Assembly (NCBI GenBank): GCA_934446465.1
Contig: CAKSEF010000013.1
Span: 1-33,857, forward strand
From: an uncultured Oscillospiraceae bacterium
Lineage (GTDB): Bacteria; Bacillota; Clostridia; Oscillospirales; JAAYXM01
Length of the DNA: 33,857 nucleotides
Direction of reading: 5' to 3'
Of the stretch, positions 7,800 through 16,496 are shown one piece after another. The first letter of the stretch is position 1; each line of letters starts with the position of its first letter. Below the pieces are notes generated by a model. That model did no database searches, had not been told where the DNA came from, and was given only the letters and a program-made list of their open reading frames with translations. A program made the translations under genes and the position numbers.

Positions 7800-8348
7800 T
7801 TAGGATTTATCGCTTCGCGAGTACAGGAGCAGGTTTCTTATGGTAATATCAAGGCTGCCGAAGAGATATCCCACCCCGGATACTATCGGAACCCACAATG
7901 GCAGCAGTATATTGACCCACGGTGCACTGTTCACCGCACCTGACAGAATAAGCCCGAGCGGGATTTGCCAGAAACGATTTATAAGAACGAATACATTGAT
8001 ATGCAAAAACTCATATCCCGCAATTACCCCGACCTCCGAAAGAAATGCAAGCGCGGCGATGATTACGGACGGAATAGCCGCTATCGCGCCAAACACAAAT
8101 CCTTTTAACTTAAAATGCGTTGCCGCACCGAGTTTTTGCTTCACTTTATCAGACGAAGCCTTTCCCCACGAATCAACATACAAAAATATTGTGAAGAACA
8201 AAAACGAGAGCAGATATTGAATAAATTCAAGCCTGTCGGGAAAGAAAAAGTTTATTATATTCATCAGAAGTATTGATACCACGACCGCAAAAAACTGGTC
8301 TGTTATTAAGCTTAACGCATATTTTATCATTCCTGATTTTGGTTTCAT
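7800..8348 (-). CDS. Multi-pass membrane protein of unknown function
   Basis: I do not recognise this 182-aa protein. It has roughly four or five hydrophobic segments: about residues 7-28 (ALSLITDQFFAVVVSILLMN), 40-58 (FIQYLLSFLFFTIFLYVD), 83-106 (GFVFGAIAAIPSVIIAALAF), 128-143 and 145-168 (APWVNILLPLWVPIVSGVGY). The C-terminus is short and basic, ending YSRSDKS. No catalytic motif is evident. It starts 15 nt after rsgA and lies upstream of cwlD, so it is co-transcribed with ribosome-biogenesis and spore-wall genes; rpe and thiN stand here in Bacillus. It is a real gene by its spacing, clean frame and membrane pattern. Confidence 0.75.
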   Translation of the reverse strand: MKPKSGMIKYALSLITDQFFAVVVSILLMNIINFFFPDRLEFIQYLLSFLFFTIFLYVDSWGKASSDKVKQKLGAATHFKLKGFVFGAIAAIPSVIIAALAFLSEVGVIAGYEFLHINVFVLINRFWQIPLGLILSGAVNSAPWVNILLPLWVPIVSGVGYLFGSLDITIRNLLLYSRSDKS

Positions 8349-8363
8349 CGCATATCCCTTTTT

Positions 8364-9245
8364 CTACTTATATTTCTTGACTGCCTTAATTTCATCAAGC
8401 ATACGCACATAGCTGCTGTGCCGTGATTTGCTGATTATACCGTCTTTCACCGCCCTAACGACCGCACACCCGTCCTCTTTTGAATGGAGGCACCCGTTGA
8501 ATCTGCATTTATCGGTAAAAGGCTCAAACTCTCCAAACAGTTCTGCAAGGTCTTCCTTTGTTATTTCGTCGGATTTTGAAAAATCAAAGGCAGAAAATCC
8601 CGGTGTGTCCGCAATCCATGTATCCTTTGAAATTTTCAATATTTCCACTTGACGTGTCGTGTGCTTGCCGCGGCCGATTTTCTTATTGATTTCACCCGTC
8701 TCAAGCGCAATCCCGTTTCCCGAGATTTCATTTATTATGCTTGTTTTTCCGACGCCCGAATTCCCTGCCAGAGCTGTAAGCTTACCCGACAGGAAATCTG
8801 TAAGCGACAAAATGCCGTATCCGCTCTTTGCGCTCACTTTGAAAACTCTAATATTTGTATTCTTGTAAATTTCGCTCAGAGCTTCCCCCGAATCTTCGTC
8901 ACATTTGTTTATTGCAACGGCAACGGGTATGTTGCTTTTTATCGCAATCGCTGCAATTCTGTCAATAAAGTAAGCGTCGGTTTCGGGAGGAGCTTTAGAT
9001 GCCACAACCACAATTTGGTCTATATTGGCTATCGGCGGGCGTTCCATCAGATTTTTACGTTCTTTAACGCCGAGCACGAAACCCGTGCCGTCGCTTTGTA
9101 CGTCAACCTCCGCAATGTCGCCGACATACGGTGTAACGCCCATTTTCCTAAGCTTTCCGCGGGCACGGCACGTTATTATGTCATCTCCCGTATCAACATA
9201 ATAGAACCCGCCTATTCCCTTTAATATTCTTCCAAAAACACTCAT
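8364..9245 (-). CDS. rsgA: Ribosome small-subunit-dependent GTPase RsgA
   Basis: This 293-aa circularly permuted GTPase acts late in 30S subunit maturation. The motifs occur in the permuted order: G4 NKCD (113-116), G1 GNSGVGKT (161-168) and G3 DTPG (213-216). An OB-fold precedes them (about residues 1-70), and a zinc-binding domain with C247, C252, H254 and C260 follows. Length and layout are standard. It begins 2 nt after the prkC stop, the usual prpC-prkC-rsgA order. Confidence 0.97.
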   Translation of the reverse strand: MSVFGRILKGIGGFYYVDTGDDIITCRARGKLRKMGVTPYVGDIAEVDVQSDGTGFVLGVKERKNLMERPPIANIDQIVVVASKAPPETDAYFIDRIAAIAIKSNIPVAVAINKCDEDSGEALSEIYKNTNIRVFKVSAKSGYGILSLTDFLSGKLTALAGNSGVGKTSIINEISGNGIALETGEINKKIGRGKHTTRQVEILKISKDTWIADTPGFSAFDFSKSDEITKEDLAELFGEFEPFTDKCRFNGCLHSKEDGCAVVRAVKDGIISKSRHSSYVRMLDEIKAVKKYK

Positions 9246-9247
9246 AG

Positions 9248-11236
9248 TTACTTAAAGTCTATCGGTATTTCCTGTCTGAGCACGTTGTTTATGTAGACAC
9301 AAACAGTTGATGCACCTTTGCCCTTGAGCGAAACGTTTACCGAGCCGTCGCTGCCGCTGTGCTGTTTTTCGTATTGCGTAATTCCGTTTACGGTAATCTT
9401 TACCGTAAAAGTGTTTGGGTCTGACGGGAGACGTATTGAGCGTGTTATTGTTACATTTCCGTCGTGATTGTTTTCACTATTATCGGACGGTTTCTGTGTC
9501 GGTTTTTGTGTCGGATTTGAGGGAGTTGTCAGCTTTGACGGTTCCTGCTTTGCCTCGCCGAGGCTTATCGTAATACCTACGCTTGAACCCTCACCGCAAA
9601 CCTCGCCGGAGGACACAGACTGTTTTATGACAAGACCTTTTTCCGTACTGCTGTTTTCGTAAGATACATTTCCCTTTACGAGTTTCGCTGACCTAAGGGC
9701 AAGTTCTGCCTTTTCTTCCGTGAGGCCGATAAGATAAGGAACCACCGCATCCTTAACAGATTTTCCCGTGCTTATATATGCCGTTACCTTCATATCATCC
9801 CCAAAAGGACTCCCTGCTTCGGGAACGGTTCTTATAATGCTGCCTTCCGGAACATCGTCAGACGCTTCATCCTCAAAGCTTATGGTAAAGCCTTCGCGGT
9901 CGGCTACAATTTGCGCCTGTTCCTTACTCATATTCACAAGTTCTGTCGGAACTGTGGAATCCGAGCGTTTTCCCCGGCTCAGAGTTACATAAATCTTGCG
10001 CGAAGATGTCTCTTCATCCGATTTCGGGGATTGCTTGATTATGCACCCCTCATCATATTCATTGCTGTACTCTCGTTTATCCTTATCTGTTTCAATGATT
10101 TCAAAGTTGCGGTATTCCTTTGACGCTTCCTCTATTGTCATACCAAGCACATTCGGAACCTTATACACTTTAGATGAACCGCCGAAGAATGACGAAACAA
10201 GAGTTACTACGCCCGCAACAAATATTATTCCTGCCGCAATAGCCGCAATCAACGGCATCTTTTCCCTTATTCCGCGCTTCTTGTTATCATCGGCAATCTC
10301 AAAGACCTCATCGCCGTCATCAGTTTCATTAATCTCAATTTTTCTTGTTTGTTCATTGTCCTCCTCGGCATCGGCCGTCGGAGCGGAATAGTCGATAGTA
10401 ACAAACGGATTTTTGCGGAACTCCTCTATATCGCGGAGCATTTCGTCCGCCGAAGAATATCTTTTTGATACAGACGGTGCCATTGCCTTCATTATGATTT
10501 TTTCGAGTGCTTCGGGAATTTCCGGGTTTATTTCCCTCGGATTCAGTGGCAATGAGTTTATATGCTGTATTGCAACCGATACAGGTGTATCTCCCTCAAA
10601 CGGAAGGCGTCCCGTCAGCATCTCATACATGACCACGCCTGTCGAATAAATATCGGTTCGGCAATCAATGTTGCTTCCGCGAGCCTGTTCCGGTGAAATA
10701 TAGTGAACCGAGCCGAATGCTTCGCGTGTAATAGTTCTCTGCGACGACTCAAGACGCGCTATTCCAAAATCCGCAACCTTAACTGTGCTGTCACGGAGAA
10801 GCATTATATTGTGCGGTTTAATATCACGATGTATTATTCCTCTTGAATGTGCGTGCGAGAGAGCCTTCAGAATTTGTACGGTGAAATGGACCGCCTCTTT
10901 TTGGGTCAAGACACCGCGACGCTCCATATACTGCTTGAGCGTCATGCCGTCTATGAGCTCCATAACTATGTATTCTACGGAATTTGACCTTGAAACATCG
11001 TATACGGCGACGATGTTGGGGTGCTGAAGCATGGCGACAGCGTGGCTTTCCGCATGGAATCTGTTTCTGAACTGTTCGTCCTTTGCATACTCGTCCTTAA
11101 GTATTTTTACCGCCACATATCTGTTTAATCTATGACACAGTGCTTTATAAACAACTGCCATTCCGCCCGTGCCTATAACTTCGAGTATCTCATATCTGTT
11201 ATCAAGAAGTTTTCCAATATATTTATCAGCCATCAT
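9248..11236 (-). CDS. prkC: Stk1-type PASTA-domain serine/threonine kinase PrkC
   Basis: This is a 662-aa transmembrane Hanks-type kinase. The cytosolic kinase domain (about residues 14-275) has the glycine loop GTGGMAVVY, K44 in VAVKIL, the catalytic HRDIKPHN (136-143) and DFG (156-158). A single membrane segment follows (IAAIAAGIIFVAGVVTLVSS, about residue 325-345). Three extracellular PASTA repeats (roughly 355-565) are predicted to bind muropeptides, then a Thr/Pro/Lys-rich linker and a small C-terminal beta domain. In spore-formers PrkC senses peptidoglycan fragments and affects germination and wall growth. The start is ATG at 11236 or the adjacent ATG at 11233, with GAGGGGG upstream. 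It lies next to its phosphatase. Confidence 0.95.
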   Translation of the reverse strand: MMADKYIGKLLDNRYEILEVIGTGGMAVVYKALCHRLNRYVAVKILKDEYAKDEQFRNRFHAESHAVAMLQHPNIVAVYDVSRSNSVEYIVMELIDGMTLKQYMERRGVLTQKEAVHFTVQILKALSHAHSRGIIHRDIKPHNIMLLRDSTVKVADFGIARLESSQRTITREAFGSVHYISPEQARGSNIDCRTDIYSTGVVMYEMLTGRLPFEGDTPVSVAIQHINSLPLNPREINPEIPEALEKIIMKAMAPSVSKRYSSADEMLRDIEEFRKNPFVTIDYSAPTADAEEDNEQTRKIEINETDDGDEVFEIADDNKKRGIREKMPLIAAIAAGIIFVAGVVTLVSSFFGGSSKVYKVPNVLGMTIEEASKEYRNFEIIETDKDKREYSNEYDEGCIIKQSPKSDEETSSRKIYVTLSRGKRSDSTVPTELVNMSKEQAQIVADREGFTISFEDEASDDVPEGSIIRTVPEAGSPFGDDMKVTAYISTGKSVKDAVVPYLIGLTEEKAELALRSAKLVKGNVSYENSSTEKGLVIKQSVSSGEVCGEGSSVGITISLGEAKQEPSKLTTPSNPTQKPTQKPSDNSENNHDGNVTITRSIRLPSDPNTFTVKITVNGITQYEKQHSGSDGSVNVSLKGKGASTVCVYINNVLRQEIPIDFK

Positions 11237-11250
11237 TACATCCCCCTCAT

Positions 11251-11985
11251 CTAAAACGAAAGAAGAACTACGGTAATGTTATCGTAACCGCCGCGTTCAT
11301 TTGCAATATCGACAAGCCGATTACAGCATTCACAGTTTTCTCCGCCGTACAATACTTCAAACAGGATTTCCTGTTCTGTTACAAGATTTGAAAGACCGTC
11401 CGAACAAAGCAAGATATAGTCGTTCGGTTCAATATGCGGAAAATACGTATCGCCCGACACGGTGCTGTCTGTTCCGACTGCGCGTGTTATCAAGTTCTTT
11501 CCCGGATGTTCCTGAGCCTGCTCTTCCGTCAGCTCTCCCATTCTGACCATATCCTCTACAAGAGAATGGTCGCGGGTAATTCTTGATATGCCGTCCTGCG
11601 ATATTTTGTACGCACGACTGTCTCCGATATTGATAACCGCAACATTTTCACGCTCCGCCAATACCGCAACAAGCGTAGTCCCCATGCCGTGAAGCTTATT
11701 ATCGTCCTTCGCGGTATCATGAACAACTTGGTTTGCCGACCGTGCAGCGCTGATAAGCGTTTCCTCAAGTTTTTCATTTGACATAGATTTATATTCGGCA
11801 GACTTTACACATTCGATAAATGTGTCTACCGCGAGTCTGCTTGCGACATTTCCGGCGGCCGCGCCGCCCATTCCGTCGCAAACAACTGCATAGGCCGGTG
11901 TTTTAACATCAGAGACATCAAACGCATATGAGTCCTGATTTTCTTTTCGCACCCTGCCTATATCCGATTTTCCCCAAGCAAACAT
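11251..11985 (-). CDS. prpC: PP2C-family protein phosphatase (PrpC/Stp)
   Basis: This Mn/Mg-dependent Ser/Thr phosphatase reverses phosphorylation by the neighbouring PASTA kinase. Motifs are RKENQDS (13-19), VCDGMGG (35-41), INIGDSRAY, TRDHSLVEDM, LLCSDGLSN and the C-terminal GGYDNITVVLL. I chose the ATG at 11985 (MFAWGKSDIGRVR, 244 aa) because GGAG lies 5 nt upstream and because homologues begin at this point. The frame stays open to an in-frame ATG at 12087, but that would add 34 unrelated residues overlapping rlmN. It ends 14 nt before prkC. Confidence 0.95.
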   Translation of the reverse strand: MFAWGKSDIGRVRKENQDSYAFDVSDVKTPAYAVVCDGMGGAAAGNVASRLAVDTFIECVKSAEYKSMSNEKLEETLISAARSANQVVHDTAKDDNKLHGMGTTLVAVLAERENVAVINIGDSRAYKISQDGISRITRDHSLVEDMVRMGELTEEQAQEHPGKNLITRAVGTDSTVSGDTYFPHIEPNDYILLCSDGLSNLVTEQEILFEVLYGGENCECCNRLVDIANERGGYDNITVVLLSF

Positions 11986-12040
11986 TTTTTCTCCGTTTCC
12001 GCAAAAGCGGTCATCGCATTTCGGCTGCGATTTGCCGAAG

Positions 12041-13066
12041 TTATTTGGAAATATAGTTTTGTCGAAGCTGTCCGCATGCTGCGTCAATATCAGCCCCGAG
12101 ACTTCTTCTGACCGTAACAGTTATTCCGCCGTTCTCAAGACAGTCTTTGAATTTTTGTATAGCCTCGCTCCCGCTCGGCGACAGCTCACCTCCGCTGATT
12201 CTGTTCAGCGGAATAAGATTTACATGGCACGGAAAACCGCCCAGCAGTCTTACAAGCTCGTGTGCGCTTTCGATGCCGTCTGTTTTATCTTTTATCATGG
12301 TGTACTCAAAAGATATACGCCTTGAAGTTCTATTGAAATAGTCTTTACACTCTTTAATTAGGCGTTCCACTCCGTATGCTTTGTTTACCGGCATTATTGC
12401 ATTCCGTTTTTCGTCCGTCGGTGCGTGAAGCGAAACAGACAAGGTAATCGGGAGATTTTCCTCGGAAAGCTTCTCGATTTTCTCACACAAACCGCACGTT
12501 GAAAGAGATATATGGCGCATACCGATATTTAATCCGCGTTCATCGTTTACAAGATGAAGAAAACGAATTACGTTGTCGTAGTTGTCGAGCGGTTCTCCCG
12601 TTCCCATCAGTACAATATTCGATATTCTCTCGCCTGTATCTTTTATTATGGCAAACAATTCAGAAAGCATTTCAGACGGCAGCAAATTTCTTACTAACCC
12701 GTTTTTCGTAGACGCGCAGAATTTACATCCCATTCTGCATCCCACCTGTGTGGAAATACACACCGTATTTCCGTGATTATATTTCATGAATACCGATTCA
12801 ACACAGTTTCCGTCAGAAAACCTGAGCAGGTATTTGCGTGTTCCGTCGTATTTCGATTTTTGGCACCTCACACACTCGGCACTGCTTATAACACATTCTT
12901 CGGAAAGCTTTTTTCTCAACTCCTTTGAAATATTGCTCATCTCGTCAAAGGATGAGACACCACTGTGCAACCATGAAAACACTTGCCCCGTTCTGAATCG
13001 TGCCTCGCCTATTGATGCTATGTAATCGCCAAGCTCGTCAAATCCCATAGAAAGTATATCAATCAT
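12041..13066 (-). CDS. rlmN: Dual-specificity 23S rRNA/tRNA adenine-C2 methyltransferase RlmN
   Basis: RlmN is a radical-SAM enzyme that methylates A2503 of 23S rRNA and A37 of some tRNAs. The cluster motif CRMGCKFC (C110, C114, C117) is clear, and the second catalytic cysteine is C331 in DAACGQLR near the C-terminus. GEPLDN and the NLIPLN stretch are also typical. I start it at the ATG at 13066 (MIDILSMGF, 341 aa), preceded by AGGAGG at 4 nt; an upstream in-frame start at 13108 would lie inside rsmB. It overlaps the end of rsmB by 8 nt. Confidence 0.96.
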   Translation of the reverse strand: MIDILSMGFDELGDYIASIGEARFRTGQVFSWLHSGVSSFDEMSNISKELRKKLSEECVISSAECVRCQKSKYDGTRKYLLRFSDGNCVESVFMKYNHGNTVCISTQVGCRMGCKFCASTKNGLVRNLLPSEMLSELFAIIKDTGERISNIVLMGTGEPLDNYDNVIRFLHLVNDERGLNIGMRHISLSTCGLCEKIEKLSEENLPITLSVSLHAPTDEKRNAIMPVNKAYGVERLIKECKDYFNRTSRRISFEYTMIKDKTDGIESAHELVRLLGGFPCHVNLIPLNRISGGELSPSGSEAIQKFKDCLENGGITVTVRRSLGADIDAACGQLRQNYISK

Positions 13067-14387
13067 TTTTCCTCCTGAGCTTACACATATAAAACCCGTC
13101 CGTCCCACTTAAATGCGGAAGGAATGTTACGCCGTATTCATTGTTTATATGCGGAATGTCGGGATAATCCCCGCTCATTTCTTCAAAATCATTTCTTTTG
13201 GAGACAAAAGAGCGGATAACATCGCTGTTCTCGCGTGAAAGAATTGTGCAGGTGGAGTACAGAATACATCCGCCTTTTTTTACATATTCCGAAAGGTTTT
13301 CAAGGATTTTCAGCTGAATTGACGGCAGTTCTCCCGTTTCATCTGCATTCTTGTATCGTATATCGGGTTTTCTTCGTATAATTCCAAATCCCGAACACGG
13401 AACATCTGCCAATATGAAATCAAAGTTTTGGTCATATTCCGCATCGTATTCCGACGCGTCTCTGATTTCCGTAGTAATTATATTTATACCGAGACGTTTC
13501 GCGCCCTCGTCTATTAACTTTAGCTTATGCTCAAAAACATCGCACGACACGATTTTTCCTATGTTTTTCATTTGCATTGCCATGTAAAACGACTTACCGC
13601 CCGGTGCCGCGCAGGCGTCTAAAACACTTGCTCCGCTTTTTGGCGAGAGTGTTTTTGCGGCAAGCTGACTCGCCGTATCCTGAACATAGAACAGTCCGTT
13701 TCCGAACTCATCTGATTTTTCGATATTACCTATCGATGCAATTCGTACAGAATCTTCCGCAATGTCTTTTTCTGCATTTAATCCTTTATCGGAGAGAGAC
13801 TTAATCAGTGCTTCCGATGTTGTTTTAAGCGTATTTACACGAATAGTCGTCGGCACCTTTTCATTGTTTGAACGAAGTATGTCTTCGCAGACTTTCTCAC
13901 CGTATTCCCTTACCAGCGCATTAACAAGAGAAAGTGGAGTGCTGTAGCTAACCGACATCACGTATGAACTGTCGCCCTCGGGTTTCGGTATGTCTTTCTT
14001 CTGTGCCGAGAGCTTTCTCAGTACGGCATTAACAAACCCGCCTGCCTTATAATTGTTTCGTTTTGCCCGAGCAACGGCATCGTTGACCGTCGCAGAGTCG
14101 GGGACTCTGTCGAGAAACAGAATCTGATACGCCGACGCCCTCATAATATCGAGTATACCCGGCGAAATCTTATTTATCTTTATTGATGAAAAGCAGGAAA
14201 TGCAATAATCGAGATACAGCATATTTTGCAGTACGCCGTTAGTTATCTCTGTCGCGAGCGCGCTGTCCTGCCGCGAGAGGTTGTTTTTTCCCATTTCATT
14301 TTTGAGGTATCCTTCAATCCTCGCATTTCTTTTTCTGAATGCCGTCAGAGCGTCAAGCGCGACTCCGCGTGCGTCCTTGTTATTCAA
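13059..14387 (-). CDS. rsmB: 16S rRNA (cytosine-967-C5)-methyltransferase
   Basis: This 442-aa protein has an N-terminal NusB-like RNA-binding domain (about residues 1-140, with RDSALATEITNGVLQ-like sequence). The Rossmann methyltransferase domain carries VLDACAAPGGKS, the proline-cysteine motif DVPCSGFG and the catalytic cysteine in YSTCTI. It methylates C967 in helix 31 of 16S rRNA. The start is TTG at 14387, overlapping the TGA stop of the upstream protease gene (TTGA), with GGAG about 9 nt upstream. The unusual start codon and overlap suggest translational coupling. Confidence 0.95.
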   Translation of the reverse strand: MNNKDARGVALDALTAFRKRNARIEGYLKNEMGKNNLSRQDSALATEITNGVLQNMLYLDYCISCFSSIKINKISPGILDIMRASAYQILFLDRVPDSATVNDAVARAKRNNYKAGGFVNAVLRKLSAQKKDIPKPEGDSSYVMSVSYSTPLSLVNALVREYGEKVCEDILRSNNEKVPTTIRVNTLKTTSEALIKSLSDKGLNAEKDIAEDSVRIASIGNIEKSDEFGNGLFYVQDTASQLAAKTLSPKSGASVLDACAAPGGKSFYMAMQMKNIGKIVSCDVFEHKLKLIDEGAKRLGINIITTEIRDASEYDAEYDQNFDFILADVPCSGFGIIRRKPDIRYKNADETGELPSIQLKILENLSEYVKKGGCILYSTCTILSRENSDVIRSFVSKRNDFEEMSGDYPDIPHINNEYGVTFLPHLSGTDGFYMCKLRRKND

Positions 14388-15085
14388 TCTCTTTTGCTCC
14401 CTCTACCGAAAAGAATGATAAGGCGCAAAAGCTGAACCAGCGACACCGCAAGTGCCGCAACATATGTCATAGCAGCCGCGCCAAGCACTTTCTTTGCCGC
14501 TCCGTTCTCGCCTGCGTCTAATATATTGGCAGAACTCAGTGTTTCCAACGCTCTTCCCGAGGCGTTAAACTCCACCGGAAGTGTAACAAGCTGAAAGAAC
14601 GTTGCAAGTGCAAAAAACAGTATACCAAGGTTTACAAGGGGCTGAACCGTCAATATAAAACCTATAAGAATCAACGGCATTGCAAGAGAAGAACCGAACT
14701 GACAAACAGGTATTATAAGATTTCTGAGCTTTATTGGGCCGTATCCGACTGCATATTGCATTGCATGACCGCATTCGTGAGCGGCAACTCCCGCCGCGGC
14801 TACGGAAGTCGAATTATAAACCGAATCGGATAACCTCACCGTATTTGTGCGCGGGTCAAAGTGGTCGGTTAAATTTCCGCTGACCCTCTCCACTCTCACT
14901 CCGTTTATTCCGAACGCGGTGAGCATTCTTTCGGCAACCTGCGCACCTGTAATACCACGCCTGTTAGGGTAAGCAGAAAATTTCTTGAATACGCTGTTCA
15001 CACGCATTTGCGCAATCAGTGCAAATATTACCGCAGGCAGTACAAGTACGATATATGTGATATCTATTCCGTAATAATAACCCAT
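14384..15085 (-). CDS. YugP-family zinc metallopeptidase
   Basis: This 233-aa membrane-bound protein belongs to the neutral zinc metallopeptidase (YugP) family. A membrane segment at about residues 8-27 is followed by a soluble region with the zinc-binding HECGH (103-107) in VAAHECGHAMQYA. Two or more hydrophobic segments follow (about 122-168, SLAMPLILIGFILTVQPLV), and another lies near the C-terminus. The upstream ITGAQVAERML is characteristic. The substrate is unknown. It sits between fmt and rsmB, 10 nt after fmt, overlapping rsmB by 4 nt. Confidence 0.92.
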   Translation of the reverse strand: MGYYYGIDITYIVLVLPAVIFALIAQMRVNSVFKKFSAYPNRRGITGAQVAERMLTAFGINGVRVERVSGNLTDHFDPRTNTVRLSDSVYNSTSVAAAGVAAHECGHAMQYAVGYGPIKLRNLIIPVCQFGSSLAMPLILIGFILTVQPLVNLGILFFALATFFQLVTLPVEFNASGRALETLSSANILDAGENGAAKKVLGAAAMTYVAALAVSLVQLLRLIILFGRGSKRD

Positions 15086-15095
15086 AACAAACCTC

Positions 15096-16019
15096 CTATT
15101 TTAGATACGAGCCCACTATGCTCTCATGACCTCTGAAATATTCCGCGGGCGTCATTCGCTTTCCGCTTTCTACCTGAAAACGCGTGATTAAAACCGTCTT
15201 ATCACCGCATCCGACCTCAAGTCCCTTATCCGAAACGGAAATCACCTTTCCGCAATCTGCCGAGGAGCCACCCTCGCATACGGAATAAACCTTAATTCGC
15301 CCTATGTTGCTTTCCGTGTATGCAATCGGCCAAGAGAAGCTTCCTCTTACAAGATTTGAAATTTCGCTTGCCGTTTTACTCCAATCTATCCTCGCATCCT
15401 CTTTTTTTATGGGCGGTGCATATGTTGCAAATTTTTCCTGCTGAGGCGTTCTTGTTATCGTCCCGTCAACTATTGAGTTGACAGTTCTTATCAGCAAGTC
15501 CGAGCCGACCACCGAAAGCTTTTCAAACATACTTTCGGACGTGTCATTCGGTTCGATTTTTACCTCTTCTTTCAAAAGAATGTCTCCTGTATCCATTCCC
15601 TTATCCATAAATATTGTGGTAACTCCGGTTACTTCATCGCCGTTCAAGACGGCGTGCTGTATCGGAGCCGAGCCGCGGTATCTCGGAAGCAGAGACGCAT
15701 GGAGATTAACGCAGCCGTATTTCGGATATTTCAAAATATACTCCGGGAGAATCTTTCCGTATGCCACAACTATTATGATTTCCGGATTTAACTCACGGAG
15801 CAGGTCTGCGATTGCATTGTCTTTAACTGTTGACGGCTGAAAGACGGGAATGTGCTCTGTCAGTGCATATTCCTTTACAGGCGTCATCAGAACCTTCATT
15901 CCCCTGCCTTTAGGCTTATCTTCGCGTGTTATGACACCGAGTATCTCATGCTTTTCCCCGACTAACTTTTTAAGCGGAAGCACTGCGAAGTCAGGCGTGC
16001 CCATATATAAGATTTTCAT
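15096..16019 (-). CDS. fmt: Methionyl-tRNA formyltransferase
   Basis: This 307-aa enzyme formylates initiator Met-tRNA using 10-formyl-THF. The N-terminal fold begins MKILYMGTPDFAV. The active-site stretch NLHASLLPRYRGSAPI (H107) and catalytic DTGDIL (D143) are clear, and the C-terminal tRNA-binding domain contains GGSSADCGKVISV. The length is typical. Its start abuts the def stop codon directly; the products act at opposite ends of N-formyl-methionine metabolism. Confidence 0.97.
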   Translation of the reverse strand: MKILYMGTPDFAVLPLKKLVGEKHEILGVITREDKPKGRGMKVLMTPVKEYALTEHIPVFQPSTVKDNAIADLLRELNPEIIIVVAYGKILPEYILKYPKYGCVNLHASLLPRYRGSAPIQHAVLNGDEVTGVTTIFMDKGMDTGDILLKEEVKIEPNDTSESMFEKLSVVGSDLLIRTVNSIVDGTITRTPQQEKFATYAPPIKKEDARIDWSKTASEISNLVRGSFSWPIAYTESNIGRIKVYSVCEGGSSADCGKVISVSDKGLEVGCGDKTVLITRFQVESGKRMTPAEYFRGHESIVGSYLK

Positions 16020-16484
16020 TTACCGTTCCCCGTTCTCATTGCAGAAGTCAATAACCTTATCGATAAAAAGGATTCCGTCAAGATGGTCTATTTCATGGCA
16101 GAATGCCCTCGCAAGAAGCCCTTTTCCGCTTACTGTGAACTGCTTTCCGTTTCTGTCGAAAGCTTTTACCTTAACCTGATACGGCCGTGTAACCGTTCCG
16201 CATACTCCGGGTATACTGAGACATCCCTCCGGACTCGTTTCCTCGCCCTTTGCACTCACAATTTCCGGATTTATCAGTTCAATATAGTTGTCATCGACAT
16301 TGACGATTACAGCTCGTCTCAGCACTCCTACCTGAGGTGCCGCAAGCCCGACCCCGTCAGCAAGCAGAAGTGTCTCTTTCATATCATCCAACAGCTCATG
16401 AAGCCTGTCGTTAAATTCCGTAACGGGCCTGCTTTTTTTTCTGAGCAAGGGTTCTTTTTCGTTTAGTATATTTCTCAATGCCAT
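16020..16484 (-). CDS. def: Peptide deformylase
   Basis: This 154-aa metalloenzyme removes the formyl group from nascent proteins. All three motifs are present: GVGLAAPQ (44-51), EGCLSIPG (86-93, metal-ligand cysteine) and HEIDH (130-134). The length is typical of type 1 or short clostridial deformylases. It starts 12 nt after priA. Confidence 0.97.
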   Translation of the reverse strand: MALRNILNEKEPLLRKKSRPVTEFNDRLHELLDDMKETLLLADGVGLAAPQVGVLRRAVIVNVDDNYIELINPEIVSAKGEETSPEGCLSIPGVCGTVTRPYQVKVKAFDRNGKQFTVSGKGLLARAFCHEIDHLDGILFIDKVIDFCNENGER

Positions 16485-16496
16485 ATGAAAGCTCTC

